Of a DNA stretch of 64,000 nucleotides, positions 1 to 7,802 are shown piece by piece; within the stretch, counting starts at the first letter, position 1; every line of letters starts with the position of its first letter. The stretch is from Desertifilum tharense IPPAS B-1220 (GTDB lineage Bacteria > Cyanobacteriota > Cyanobacteriia > Cyanobacteriales > Desertifilaceae), in assembly GCF_001746915.1 (NCBI RefSeq), contig NZ_MJGC01000077.1, positions 124,001 through 188,000 on the forward strand, in the 5' to 3' direction. A model generated the notes under the pieces. The model saw only the letters and a list, made by a program, of their open reading frames with translations, made no database searches and was not told where the DNA came from. The position numbers and the translations under genes are program-made.

Positions 1-489
1 GTCAGCTTATTTATGAACCAACCAGCGGCCGCCTTAATTGCCTCTGCCCTGGCAGGAGGGGCCTTGGGCTTTCTGCGCTACAACTTTAACCCCGCCCAAA
101 TTTTTATGGGAGATGGCGGGGCGTACTTTATGGGGTTTACCCTAGCTGGCGTGGGCGTGATTGGATTGGTTAAAACTACAGCCGTGACAGCAGTGGTTTT
201 GCCTTATCTGATTTTGGCCGTCCCCATTTTAGATATGTCGGCCGTGATTTTAGATCGGTTGCGAAGCGGGCGATCGCCCTTTGTGGCCGACAAGCGACAT
301 TTACATCACCGCCTCCTGCAAGCCGGTTTATCTCACCGCCTAACCGTTCTTGTCATCTATGCCCTCACCCTTTGGGTGGGTAGTCTAGCCTTAGCCGTTT
401 CTGGCATTCCCAGCGGAGTTGGCTATGCGATCGCCGCCACCCTCTTGCTGAGTTACACCGGTTGGAAAGCTAGAAATCGCGCCCGATAA
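1..489 (+). CDS. MraY/WecA-family polyprenyl-phosphate sugar-1-phosphate transferase, C-terminal part
   Basis: The reading frame is open from base 1, so the 5' part lies outside the window; about 162 residues are visible. The family transfers a sugar-1-phosphate (usually GlcNAc-1-P) from a UDP-sugar to undecaprenyl phosphate at the inner face of the cytoplasmic membrane, starting glycan synthesis. The visible part has the cytoplasmic loop motif MGDGGAYFMGF, several hydrophobic helices, the PILDM motif and the His-rich HLHHRLLQAG loop, which is the WecA-type signature. The last two helices follow that loop and the chain ends in Arg-rich residues. WecA-like rather than MraY is favoured by the HxHH loop; the exact substrate cannot be told. 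Confidence 0.88.
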   Translation, partial: VSLFMNQPAAALIASALAGGALGFLRYNFNPAQIFMGDGGAYFMGFTLAGVGVIGLVKTTAVTAVVLPYLILAVPILDMSAVILDRLRSGRSPFVADKRHLHHRLLQAGLSHRLTVLVIYALTLWVGSLALAVSGIPSGVGYAIAATLLLSYTGWKARNRAR

Positions 490-519
490 GTCAGCGTCCT
501 CATTGTCTTCGCTTTGTTT

Positions 520-1797
520 ATGGCTGCTGAAATTATTTGCGTTGGAACTGAATTGCTCTTAGGGGATATCCTCAACAGCAATGCTCAATTTTTGGCTCAA
601 CAGCTTGCTGCTTTGGGTATTCCCCACTACTATCAAACCGTAGTGGGAGATAACCCTACTCGCCTGTGTCGCGTCATTCAAACCGCTATAGACCGAGGGG
701 CAGAGCTGCTGATTTTTACAGGCGGCTTAGGTCCAACCCCCGATGATTTGACCTGTGAAACCCTCGCCCAGTTTTTTGACGCGCCGCTGATTGAAGACCC
801 CGAAATTGTTGCCGATATTGCTCAGAAGTATGCTCAACGCGGACGGGTGATGAACCCAACGAACCGCAAGCAAGCGCTTATTCCCCAAGGGGCAATGGTT
901 TTACCCAATCCGGCGGGAACCGCACCGGGGATTATTTGGCAACCGCGCCCGTCTGTGACTTTACTGACTTTTCCCGGCGTCCCTAGCGAAATGCAACGGA
1001 TGTGGCGGGAAACGGCCATTCCCTATCTCCAGTCGCAAGGTTGGGGAAAATCGATTATTTATAGCCGCACCCTTAAATTTTGGGGAATTCCTGAATCGGA
1101 ACTCGCCCAAAAAGTCCGCGATTATTTTGATTTAACCAATCCCACGGTTGCCCCCTATGCTGGGAAGGGGGAGGTGAAACTCCGGATTTCTGCCCAAGCC
1201 CCTTCTTTAGAAACGGCTCAGGCTCTGATTGCGCCAGTGGAAGCCAACCTGCGCGAAATGGGGGGAATGTACTGTTACGGAGCCGATGAGGAGACGCTGG
1301 CTTCGGTGGTGGGTCAATTGTTACAGGCGCGAGGACAGACTTTAAGCGTTGCTGAATCTTGTACCGGGGGCGGATTAGGTCAGATGATTACCGCGATCGC
1401 CGGGAGTTCAAGTTATTTTACCGGAGGTGCGATCGCCTACGATAATTCTGTTAAAATTCGCTGCTTGCAAGTCAATCCTGAAGATTTAGCAACCTGGGGT
1501 GCCGTCAGCGCTACCGTTGCTCAACAAATGGCTCGCGGCGTGCAGCAGCTTCTCAGCACCCATTGGGGATTGAGCATCACGGGCATCGCGGGGCCCGATG
1601 GGGGAACTGAGGAAAAACCTGTGGGTTTGGTTTATATTGGACTGGCAAAGCCCAATGGAACGGTTGAAAGTTTTGCCCATCAATTTGGGCATAATCAAGA
1701 TAGAAGCGCGATTCGTCATCTGAGCGCCTGTGGTGCCCTCGACCATTTACGCCGCGAATTGTTAACAAGCGTAGCGATCGCCGAAGTCTCCACTTGA
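520..1797 (+). CDS. cinA: CinA-family protein (nicotinamide-nucleotide amidase type)
   Basis: Two-domain CinA of about 425 residues, the usual length. The N-terminal COG1058 (molybdopterin-binding fold) domain covers about residues 1-170 with the motifs ICVGTELLLGDILN and FTGGLGPTPDD. The C-terminal PncC-type amidohydrolase domain covers about 260-415 with AESCTGGGLGQ and GIAGPDGGTEEKPVG. The family hydrolyses NMN to nicotinic acid mononucleotide and, in some members, ADP-ribose, in pyridine nucleotide salvage. ATG at 520 is chosen over an in-frame TTG two codons earlier because CinA proteins normally begin M-x-AEII. It lies 30 bp after the glycosyltransferase gene on the same strand, so co-transcription is likely. 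Confidence 0.95.
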   Translation: MAAEIICVGTELLLGDILNSNAQFLAQQLAALGIPHYYQTVVGDNPTRLCRVIQTAIDRGAELLIFTGGLGPTPDDLTCETLAQFFDAPLIEDPEIVADIAQKYAQRGRVMNPTNRKQALIPQGAMVLPNPAGTAPGIIWQPRPSVTLLTFPGVPSEMQRMWRETAIPYLQSQGWGKSIIYSRTLKFWGIPESELAQKVRDYFDLTNPTVAPYAGKGEVKLRISAQAPSLETAQALIAPVEANLREMGGMYCYGADEETLASVVGQLLQARGQTLSVAESCTGGGLGQMITAIAGSSSYFTGGAIAYDNSVKIRCLQVNPEDLATWGAVSATVAQQMARGVQQLLSTHWGLSITGIAGPDGGTEEKPVGLVYIGLAKPNGTVESFAHQFGHNQDRSAIRHLSACGALDHLRRELLTSVAIAEVST

Positions 1798-1803
1798 TCG
1801 TGA

Positions 1804-2058
1804 GTGATGATTCGTTATGATGAAGTAAAGAATCTAGCTTTATTCTTGATTGACGCGAATCGGTGCTTTTTTAGCAAAGCAGAGAAATCCGGACAAGCTG
1901 AAGGAGCTTTGTATTTAATGGACTACATTGACAAGGTACTGGAAAAGTTAAAAGAATGGGCCCGCAAGCTGATTGAAGCTCTGCTTGGCCCGGAGGTCCA
2001 GCCCGAATCCGAACCCATTCCTATTCCGGTGCAAGATCGGGAACGTCGCAATCGGTAG
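1804..2058 (+). CDS. Small hypothetical protein between cinA and aroQ
   Basis: An 84-residue protein that I do not recognise. It starts at GTG 1804 or, equally well, ATG 1807, only a few bases after the cinA stop, and ends 27 bp before the aroQ start, so the three genes look like one operon. The sequence has an N-terminal helix (DEVKNLALFLIDAN), an amphipathic charged helix around YIDKVLEKLKEWARKLIEA, and a Pro/Glu-rich tail ending in Arg-rich residues. There is no signal peptide or clear membrane segment. The tight packing and normal base composition support a real gene; function is unknown. Confidence 0.6.
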   Translation: MMIRYDEVKNLALFLIDANRCFFSKAEKSGQAEGALYLMDYIDKVLEKLKEWARKLIEALLGPEVQPESEPIPIPVQDRERRNR

Positions 2059-2085
2059 TCTACGGGAATACTGGGACAAAGAACT

Positions 2086-2538
2086 TTGTTTAGCGTTTTA
2101 GTATTGCACGGTCCGAACCTCAACCTGTTAGGTCAACGCGAACCCGGAATTTACGGGAGTGTCACCCTAGCTGACATTAACCAAATGCTCGAAGCAGAAG
2201 GGCGATCGCTTCAGACCCAAGTCTCCACCTTTCAATCGAACCATGAAGGGGCACTTGTTGATGCCATTCACCAAGCCCTGAACCTGCATCAAGGTCTATT
2301 GATCAATGCCGGAGCCTACACGCATACCAGCGTAGCCATTCGAGACGCGATCGCCGCCGTTGCCCTCCCCACCGTTGAAGTCCATCTCAGCAACATCTAT
2401 CGGCGCGAAGAATTCCGCCATCACTCCTACATTGCGCCCATTGCCATTGGGCAAATTAGCGGATTTGGCGCTCAAAGCTACCGCCTAGGCTTGCAAGCGC
2501 TGATCGAATACCTCAAAACTCAAACCCCCAAGAGCTAG
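2086..2538 (+). CDS. aroQ: 3-dehydroquinate dehydratase, type II
   Basis: Catalyses dehydration of 3-dehydroquinate to 3-dehydroshikimate, the third step of the shikimate pathway, in the cytoplasm as a dodecamer. At 150 residues it has the normal type II length. It shows the opening motif LHGPNLNLLGQREPGIYG with the catalytic loop Arg and Tyr, the INAGAYTHTS motif, and EVHLSNIYRREEFRHHSY with the catalytic His. The start is TTG at 2086, which places the family-typical V-L-V-L-HGPN strand directly at the N-terminus; no ATG is available near it. It overlaps a bidirectional terminator hairpin at its 3' end and faces the regulator gene on the other strand. Confidence 0.95.
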   Translation: MFSVLVLHGPNLNLLGQREPGIYGSVTLADINQMLEAEGRSLQTQVSTFQSNHEGALVDAIHQALNLHQGLLINAGAYTHTSVAIRDAIAAVALPTVEVHLSNIYRREEFRHHSYIAPIAIGQISGFGAQSYRLGLQALIEYLKTQTPKS

Positions 2539-2569
2539 CTAACCTCCCGCAGGAGGCTAGGCTAGCTCT
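2531..2569. terminator. Bidirectional terminator between aroQ and the CsoR/InrS-type gene
   Basis: A long inverted repeat: the left arm starts AGAGCTAGC and the right arm ends GCTAGCTCT, with an inner CCTCC/GGAGG stem and a CGC loop. It overlaps the aroQ stop codon and sits 2 bp before the stop of the convergent regulator gene. On the plus side it runs into TTCTATT. It probably serves both genes. Confidence 0.7.
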
Positions 2570-2570
2570 T

Positions 2571-3014
2571 CTATTCCTCATTGGGGGCTTTCTTGACCTT
2601 ACTTTTTGGCTTCTTCTTCGCCAAAGGCAAAAACCGATCTAAAGCCGCCTTCAGTTCCTCAATTTCCGCGTCAATATTCCCTTCTTGAGCAGCTCTGGCA
2701 ATACATTGCGTCAAATGTTCGTCTAAAATCATCCGAGACACCCGATCGATCGCGCCGCGCACCGCCGCCAATTGAATCAAAACATCCGGACAAGGACAAC
2801 TATCTTGGATCATCCCCTTAATACCGCGAACGTGACCTTCAATGCGAGACAGTTGATTGATCGTGCGGCGTAGCGACTCCTCATCATGAACGTGCGGATG
2901 AGCTGTTCCTGAACCGTGGCTGCGAGCATGAGCCTCTTCTAAACCGTCATTCTCCTCAAGGTCTGTAAAATCTGCAAGGAGTTCTTCGTCAGCGCGTGAA
3001 TTAGATCCAATCAT
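2571..3014 (-). CDS. CsoR/RcnR-family metal-responsive repressor, InrS-like
   Basis: A DUF156 all-helical repressor that releases DNA on binding metal. The core (about residues 50-135) has the family pattern: RRTINQLSRIEGHVRGIKGMI, then CPDVLIQLAAVRGAID with the first Cys ligand, then EHLTQC supplying His and the second Cys. At 147 residues it is longer than CsoR because of an N-terminal extension rich in acidic and His residues (HARSHG, HPHVHD). His-rich N-termini are a feature of cyanobacterial InrS, the nickel sensor that controls the nrsD exporter, so nickel is the likelier metal and copper the alternative. No exporter gene is adjacent. The gene is followed on the same strand by a Zur-type regulator, an unusual pairing of metal sensors. 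Confidence 0.85.
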   Translation of the reverse strand: MIGSNSRADEELLADFTDLEENDGLEEAHARSHGSGTAHPHVHDEESLRRTINQLSRIEGHVRGIKGMIQDSCPCPDVLIQLAAVRGAIDRVSRMILDEHLTQCIARAAQEGNIDAEIEELKAALDRFLPLAKKKPKSKVKKAPNEE

Positions 3015-3084
3015 TCGTTGTGTTAATGCCTGAGTTCATCTCGATCCTAACCAATCTTAGGGCGGCTGCTGCTAGCGCAACCTG

Positions 3085-3483
3085 TTAAATTTCGACTTCC
3101 GTTTTCAGTTGGCACTGGGTACACAGCCCAAAAAACTCTAGCGTGTGATAGTAGATTTTGAACTGGTGCGATCGCTGCAAATCCCGTTCTAACTGATGCA
3201 CCGGACATTCATCAATCAAAATCGAATCGCCACAGCGCAAGCACGTTAGATGGTGTTGATCTTGCTGCATCGAACTATAAAGCGATTCGCCATTGGGAAG
3301 CGTCCGCACCTGCAACGATCCTTCTTGCTTCAGCGCCTCCAAAGAACGGTAAACCGTCGCCAGTCCAATCGTTTGATTGCGATTTCGTAGTTCGACATAG
3401 ATATCTTGCGCTGAAAGACTGCGATTAAGCGACTTCAGCAACTTGAGAATTCGTTCTTGACTCCGGGTATGTTTAGCATTCAT
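3085..3483 (-). CDS. zur: Fur-family regulator, probably Zur (zinc uptake repressor)
   Basis: A 132-residue Fur-superfamily protein: N-terminal winged helix with ILKLLKSLNRSLSAQDIY and the recognition helix TIGLATVYRSLEAL, then a C-terminal dimerisation domain with HHLTCLRCGDSI and CTQC, the two CxxC pairs that hold structural zinc. It lacks the extra His cluster of typical Fur, and the length equals cyanobacterial Zur (FurB), so zinc sensing is most likely; PerR is less likely. It would repress zinc uptake genes when zinc-loaded. A pair of ATCATTAA direct repeats lies just upstream of the start (3487-3514), a possible autoregulatory site. It is the second metal-sensor gene in a row. Confidence 0.8.
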   Translation of the reverse strand: MNAKHTRSQERILKLLKSLNRSLSAQDIYVELRNRNQTIGLATVYRSLEALKQEGSLQVRTLPNGESLYSSMQQDQHHLTCLRCGDSILIDECPVHQLERDLQRSHQFKIYYHTLEFFGLCTQCQLKTEVEI

Positions 3484-3486
3484 AAC

Positions 3487-3514
3487 ATCATTAATACAGT
3501 CTCAAAATCATTAA
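3487..3514. promoter_or_regulatory. ATCATTAA direct repeat upstream of the Zur-type gene
   Basis: ATCATTAA occurs at 3487-3494 and again at 3507-3514, 20 bp apart start to start, or about two helical turns. They lie 4 to 31 bp upstream of the Zur-type start codon, and the second copy overlaps the Uma2 stop codon. The half-site resembles part of Zur/Fur boxes (ATTATCA-like) only loosely, so a role as operator is an inference. Confidence 0.35.
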
Positions 3515-4377
3515 CGATCGGGATCTTCTCCCAGTTCGCGCAGTCTAGCCGCTAAACGTTCGGCGCGAAGGCGTTCCTGTTCGGCACGTTGGCGTTCCTG
3601 TTCGGCGCGTTGTTGTTCCTGTTCGGCGCGAAGGCGTTCCTGTTCGGCACGTTGGCGCTCTTGTTCGGCACGTTGCTGTTCCTGTTCGGCGCGAAGGCGT
3701 TCCTGTTCCACCTGTTGTTGAGCCGCCTCTTCCGGTAATAGCACTAAATTACGATCGCGATCGTAGAAACGCAGCCAAACCGCCGTTTCTCGTTGAATTG
3801 TGCCTTCCCAGGTTCCCACCCAAAAACCGAGAGACTGACACCACAACCACCCTCTGTCATTAGGTTCTAGGGGATGATAGCGAAAGTTGTCCTGACTTAA
3901 CCGCCAGCCTTGTAAAGAATCTGGGTTGAACGGATCGTAAACCAAATAATCCGGCGTTCTAAAGATGCGTTCGTAGATGTCTCTTTTGGGACCGATATCG
4001 TTTTGAGCCGTAGATTGAGACATTAGCTCAATAATGACATCGGGATAGCGTCCATTTTCTTCCCAAACGACCCAACCCTGACGAGAGGTTGTGCTATCCA
4101 CATCCAAGACGGCGAAAAAATCGGGCCCGCGAAAGTCCCGATTGCGAGCTTGGGCGCTACTGTAGTAGATAAACATATTGCCCCCGGTAAAGAAGTCTGT
4201 CCGGTGGCTCCAAGCGGATTCTAAGGATCGGATCAAGACATTCATGGCGATCCGATGGCGATTGCTTTCCAATGGCTCTCCGTCATCGAAAATTAAGTCA
4301 GTAGGAGGCATGGGGGGTTCCCATTCTGGAACCTCCGCTGCGGACAATTGCGTTTGAGAAGTTGCCTCGACTGACAT
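3511..4377 (-). CDS. Uma2 (DUF820) family protein with C-terminal heptad repeats
   Basis: Uma2 proteins have a PD-(D/E)XK nuclease-like fold and are greatly expanded in cyanobacteria; their cellular role is unknown. About residues 35-190 form the core, with GPDFFAVLDVD followed by WEENGRYPDVIIELMSQST and later DYLVYDP, matching the D..ExK-type layout. The last 60 residues are near-perfect heptads of the type RAEQERQ, expected to form a long charged coiled coil. ATG at 4377 is chosen because Uma2 proteins start close to MSVE/MT; an in-frame ATG at 4407 would add ten residues. It is divergent from purS. Confidence 0.88.
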   Translation of the reverse strand: MSVEATSQTQLSAAEVPEWEPPMPPTDLIFDDGEPLESNRHRIAMNVLIRSLESAWSHRTDFFTGGNMFIYYSSAQARNRDFRGPDFFAVLDVDSTTSRQGWVVWEENGRYPDVIIELMSQSTAQNDIGPKRDIYERIFRTPDYLVYDPFNPDSLQGWRLSQDNFRYHPLEPNDRGWLWCQSLGFWVGTWEGTIQRETAVWLRFYDRDRNLVLLPEEAAQQQVEQERLRAEQEQQRAEQERQRAEQERLRAEQEQQRAEQERQRAEQERLRAERLAARLRELGEDPDR

Positions 4378-4487
4378 AAGAAAAGTGCTTTGCTCGTTTT
4401 TTCTCAATATATTCAGATTAGCAAGAGTCTGGAGCCTTAGAATTAAGAAGACAAGTCAAGCTGAGATTATTTCATTAGGTCAGGCCC

Positions 4488-4757
4488 GTGAGTCGGAAGT
4501 ATCAAGCTCAAATTTATGTAACGTTGCGTCCTTCGGTATTAGATCCGGCGGGGGTTGCTGTCGCTTCAGGGTTGAAGCAGTTAGGCTATGAAAGCGTTGA
4601 AGGGGTTCGGATTGGTAAGTATATTGAGCTAAGTCTGAGTGCAGAAAGCGAGGCGGATGCTAAAACTCAGCTAGATCGGATGTGCGATCAACTGTTGGCG
4701 AATCCGGTGATTGAGAATTATCGCTTTGAAATTGCTGAATTGGCTGCGTCTGTTTAG
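4488..4757 (+). CDS. purS: Phosphoribosylformylglycinamidine synthase, PurS subunit
   Basis: The small PurS subunit (89 residues, normal length) bridges PurL and PurQ in the FGAM synthase complex of purine biosynthesis. The sequence has the family pattern: an initial beta strand AQIYVTLRPSVLDPAG, then VASGLKQLGYESVEGVRIGKYIEL, then a C-terminal helix and the segment NPVIENYRFEI. The start codon is GTG at 4488. purQ follows 24 bp downstream, the standard purSQ order. Confidence 0.95.
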   Translation: MSRKYQAQIYVTLRPSVLDPAGVAVASGLKQLGYESVEGVRIGKYIELSLSAESEADAKTQLDRMCDQLLANPVIENYRFEIAELAASV

Positions 4758-4780
4758 GGAGAAATGGGGAATTGAGAGAT

Positions 4781-5464
4781 ATGAAGTTTGGGGTTGTCGT
4801 TTTTCCGGGTTCTAATTGCGATCGCGATGCGGCTTACGTCACGCGCGACTTACTCAATCAACCCACTCGCCTGGTTTGGCACCAAGATACGGATATTGCC
4901 GATCTAGATGCGATTGTTGTCCCAGGGGGATTTAGTTACGGCGATTATCTGCGCTGCGGTGCGATCGCCCAATTTTCTCCCATTATGCAGGCTGTTGTCC
5001 AACACGCGCAACAGGGGAAATTTGTTTTAGGCATTTGTAACGGCTTCCAAATTTTAACGGAGGTTGGCTTATTGCCGGGAGCGCTCGTGAGAAATCGCGA
5101 TTTGCACTTTATTTGCGATCGCGTTCCTCTTAAAGTTGAAAATACTCAATCTCCCTGGACGCAAGCGTATACCCCAGGTGAAATCATTACCCTACCCGTC
5201 GCTCACGGCGAAGGGTGCTATCATGCCGATGCTGAAACGCTAGCCGATTTAGAAGACAACGGACAAGTGCTGTTCCGCTATGAAACTCCCATCAACGGTT
5301 CTTTAAATAATATTGCAGGCATTTGCAATAAACAGGGTAACGTGCTAGGAATGATGCCTCACCCCGAACGCGCGGCCGATCCGCTTCTCGGTTCAACCGA
5401 TGGTATAGGATTATTTCGCGGACTCCTAGCAGCAGCCGAAACTCGACTTTTTACCACCGTCTAA
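4781..5464 (+). CDS. purQ: Phosphoribosylformylglycinamidine synthase, glutaminase subunit PurQ
   Basis: The class I glutamine amidotransferase subunit supplies ammonia to PurL for FGAR-to-FGAM conversion. Motifs are FPGSNCDRD at the N-terminus, VPGGFSYGDYLRCGAIA, the nucleophile Cys86 in GICNGFQIL, and the catalytic His/Glu in MPHPERAADP near the C-terminus. ATG at 4781 gives the family-typical MKFGVVVFPG start; an in-frame TTG three codons upstream is less likely. It is 227 residues long, normal for the cyanobacterial form. It follows purS and precedes a TVP38 gene by 11 bp. Confidence 0.96.
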   Translation: MKFGVVVFPGSNCDRDAAYVTRDLLNQPTRLVWHQDTDIADLDAIVVPGGFSYGDYLRCGAIAQFSPIMQAVVQHAQQGKFVLGICNGFQILTEVGLLPGALVRNRDLHFICDRVPLKVENTQSPWTQAYTPGEIITLPVAHGEGCYHADAETLADLEDNGQVLFRYETPINGSLNNIAGICNKQGNVLGMMPHPERAADPLLGSTDGIGLFRGLLAAAETRLFTTV

Positions 5465-5475
5465 TTAAAGGTTGC

Positions 5476-6156
5476 GTGAATAACAAGAAACCGCTCATCA
5501 TCACCGCCATCATCCTGATTTTACTGATCGGTGGCTTTGCTGCGATCGCCCTTAAAGATCGGTTTCCCCAAATTCAAGACTGGCTGCTCTCTTTAGGGGT
5601 TTGGGCGCTTCCTGCATTTATTTCCATGTATGTTGGAGCCAGCATTATTGGCATTCCTTCAGCAATTTTAATGCTAGCGTCCGGCTCGTTATTTGGATTT
5701 TTTAAAGGTTGGGGAATCGTCTCTTTAGCTGACACCCTCAGCGTTGTACTTTGCTACGGCTTAGGTCGTACAATTGCGCGTCAATGGGTCAAAAAATGGA
5801 TTTCCAATCGCAAGCAATTTGTCGCCCTAGATCGCGCCGTTGAACATAAAGGGTGGAAAATTGTTTTATTCGCGCGCCTTTCTCCCCTCCTTCCCTCCAA
5901 CATCCTCAACTACGGGTTTAGCCTCACTAAAATTAACTTCTGGCATTACTTATTTTTTACCTGGGTGGGAATGCTACCCGTTACAGGCTTCTACGTCTAT
6001 CTCGGTTCCCTGGGCGGAAACTTAATGCGGGGACAACAATCACCGGGCCAATTAGGTCTACAATTGCTGGGTTTAGGCGCAACCATACTCGCCATTATTT
6101 ATACAACGCGGCTAGCTAAGAAAACCCTATCAGAAAGCTTGGAAGCCGAAGATTAA
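5476..6156 (+). CDS. TVP38/TMEM64 (VTT/DedA-like) membrane protein
   Basis: A 226-residue integral membrane protein with GTG start 11 bp after purQ. There is an N-terminal helix (about 6-26), a second helix pair, and the VTT-domain signature: IPSAILMLASGSLFGFFKGW, then LCYGLGRTIARQW, then FARLSPLLPSNILNYGFSLT and a final YVYLGSLGG followed by a C-terminal helix. VTT/DedA proteins are lipid scramblases or transport undecaprenyl phosphate in some bacteria; the substrate here is unknown. Co-location with purSQ is probably just operon read-through. Confidence 0.85.
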   Translation: MNNKKPLIITAIILILLIGGFAAIALKDRFPQIQDWLLSLGVWALPAFISMYVGASIIGIPSAILMLASGSLFGFFKGWGIVSLADTLSVVLCYGLGRTIARQWVKKWISNRKQFVALDRAVEHKGWKIVLFARLSPLLPSNILNYGFSLTKINFWHYLFFTWVGMLPVTGFYVYLGSLGGNLMRGQQSPGQLGLQLLGLGATILAIIYTTRLAKKTLSESLEAED

Positions 6157-6629
6157 GAGGGTGGGGAAGAAAGGGAGTTAGGAATTGGGAGTTGGGGATT
6201 GGGGGAAGAGGGGAAATTAGGAATTGGGAGTTGGGGGTTGGGGGAAGAGGGGGAGTTAGGAATTGGGAGTTGGGGGTTGGGGGAAGAAGGGGAATTAGGA
6301 AAAGGAGTGCAAAGTACCAAGTAGGAAATGTAGTGAGAAGTGCTTCTCTAAGTGCAAAGTGCTGTTGCGTTAGCTTCTGCGTAGCAGTGTGCTGAGTTAA
6401 TAGCTACCCAGTTTTCCTATCTTTTCTTCCCCTATTCTCTTTTGTTCTTCCCCAACTCCTAACTCCCAATTCCCAATTCCCTTCTTCCCCAACTCCTAAC
6501 TCCTAACTCCCAATTCCCGTCTTCCCCCAACTCCTAACTCCTAACTCCCAATTCCCGTCTTCCCCCAACTCCTAACTCCCAATTCCTAATTCCCTTTCTT
6601 CCCCCCATCCCCCCAGCTTCTTCCTTCAA
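6157..6629. repeat. Composite intergenic repeat array in inverted orientation
   Basis: No gene is supported here. Bases 6178-6300 are about three tandem copies of a 39-bp unit containing TTAGGAATTGGGAGTTGGGG. Bases about 6440-6620 carry the complementary C-rich unit (AACTCCTAACTCCCAATTCCC, period about 38 bp). Between them is a unit with TGCTTCTCTAAGTGCAAAGTG and GTGTGCTGAGTTAATAG. The two arrays could pair into one very long stem downstream of both the TVP38 gene and the convergent mltA gene. The same composite unit recurs at 38320-38600 and, inverted, at 47895-47950. The ORFs inside it are translations of the repeat. Confidence 0.85.
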
Positions 6630-7790
6630 CTACTTCAACAAAAGATAATAGAGTTCGCCGGGATGGTTAATTAAGCCAGCGCGATCGCCTGCGTGAGTTC
6701 CCGTTCCCATAAAGATATCCACCCGTCCGGCTCCTTTGATGGCTCCTCCGGTATCCTGATCGAGGACATAGCGGCTGGTAGGACGGGGTTCTAACACGCC
6801 ATTTTCGTTGGGATAAGGAATTTGGGTTTGAATCCAAGCTAAGGCCCCAGGCGGCATCAACGACTTATCGGTCGCGATCGAGCGTTCGGCTATCACGGGG
6901 ACGCCGATACTTCCGGTTGCGGGTGCGCCGTGGGTTTCCCGGAAAAAGACAAAACTTTGATTGCGCGATAAATACGGGTTGAGTTCGTCAGGGTTAGCGC
7001 GGAAATAGGCCTTGAGGACGGGGAGAGATAAGTTTTCTTCTGGCACCTTGCCATCGTTAATCAACTCGCGGCCGATACTGCTGTAAGGTCGGTCTGTTTT
7101 TCCGGCAAAACCCACCGTCATGGTGCCGCCATCGGCGAGTTGGAGGCGGGCCGATCCTTGAACGTGGACTAAAAATGCCTCAAAGCGATCGCGCAACCAG
7201 ACCACCTCTAAACCGCGCATCCTGGGGGTTCCCCGTCCATCGAGGCCTTCTAACTCTAGGCGGGTGGGGTGGGGAGTTCGCCAGTTGGCAAAACCCGCTG
7301 GGGGGCGATAGAGGGGATAGCGATACTCGGCGCTGGGGGTACGACTCGCCGCATAGGTGGGTTCAAAGTATCCCGTAAACGAGACAGTCCCCTCCCCATC
7401 TTTCCCGGTGGCTTTATACCAGTTGAACTCCCGCTTCACGGCTGCTTGGAGTTGGGCGGGAGTTTGGGAGGTTTCCACCAGGGTACGAAAGCGCAGGAGG
7501 GAACGCCGGACGCGATCGCGGGTAATGCTCGGAACCGGATAGTTGCGGTAAGCTTGCGCCGCTGCTGGAGTTTGGAGATAGCGCAAGCTGCCATCAATAG
7601 CCCTTAAGAGCGATCGCTTATCCTCCAGATCGTCCCATCCCAAGGTATCCCAAGCCTGAGCCAGTTGCGGTTGACTCACCGGACGCAACGCCGGAGAAGG
7701 ATTCGCCCAAACCGTGCGGCTTAAGGGAAACAGGCATAAGCCCACCAGTACCAAGCGAACGAAGCGTTGTTTTGCCGAAGGATCTTTCAT
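6630..7790 (-). CDS. mltA: Membrane-bound lytic murein transglycosylase A
   Basis: MltA cleaves the glycan strands of peptidoglycan, leaving 1,6-anhydro-MurNAc ends, in the periplasm. The 386-residue protein has an N-terminal hydrophobic signal segment (about 10-28) ending near VWANPS. The MltA core includes VSFTGYFEPTYAASRTPS and YRYPLYRPP, and then VVWLRDRFEAFLVHVQGSARL. The C-terminal 3D domain has DQDTGGAIKGAGRVDIFMGT and GDRAG, with its three conserved Asp. No lipobox Cys is visible, so it may be soluble or anchored by the signal segment rather than a lipoprotein. It is followed upstream by a small conserved gene on the same strand, 13 bp away. Confidence 0.92.
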   Translation of the reverse strand: MKDPSAKQRFVRLVLVGLCLFPLSRTVWANPSPALRPVSQPQLAQAWDTLGWDDLEDKRSLLRAIDGSLRYLQTPAAAQAYRNYPVPSITRDRVRRSLLRFRTLVETSQTPAQLQAAVKREFNWYKATGKDGEGTVSFTGYFEPTYAASRTPSAEYRYPLYRPPAGFANWRTPHPTRLELEGLDGRGTPRMRGLEVVWLRDRFEAFLVHVQGSARLQLADGGTMTVGFAGKTDRPYSSIGRELINDGKVPEENLSLPVLKAYFRANPDELNPYLSRNQSFVFFRETHGAPATGSIGVPVIAERSIATDKSLMPPGALAWIQTQIPYPNENGVLEPRPTSRYVLDQDTGGAIKGAGRVDIFMGTGTHAGDRAGLINHPGELYYLLLK

Positions 7791-7802
7791 TGCTAGCCTA
7801 AT

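Noticed and set aside
6192..6395. 67-residue reading frame of repeated GIGGRG/NWELGVG
   Set aside because: It is the translation of the 39-bp tandem repeat; it has no ribosome binding site and varied composition.
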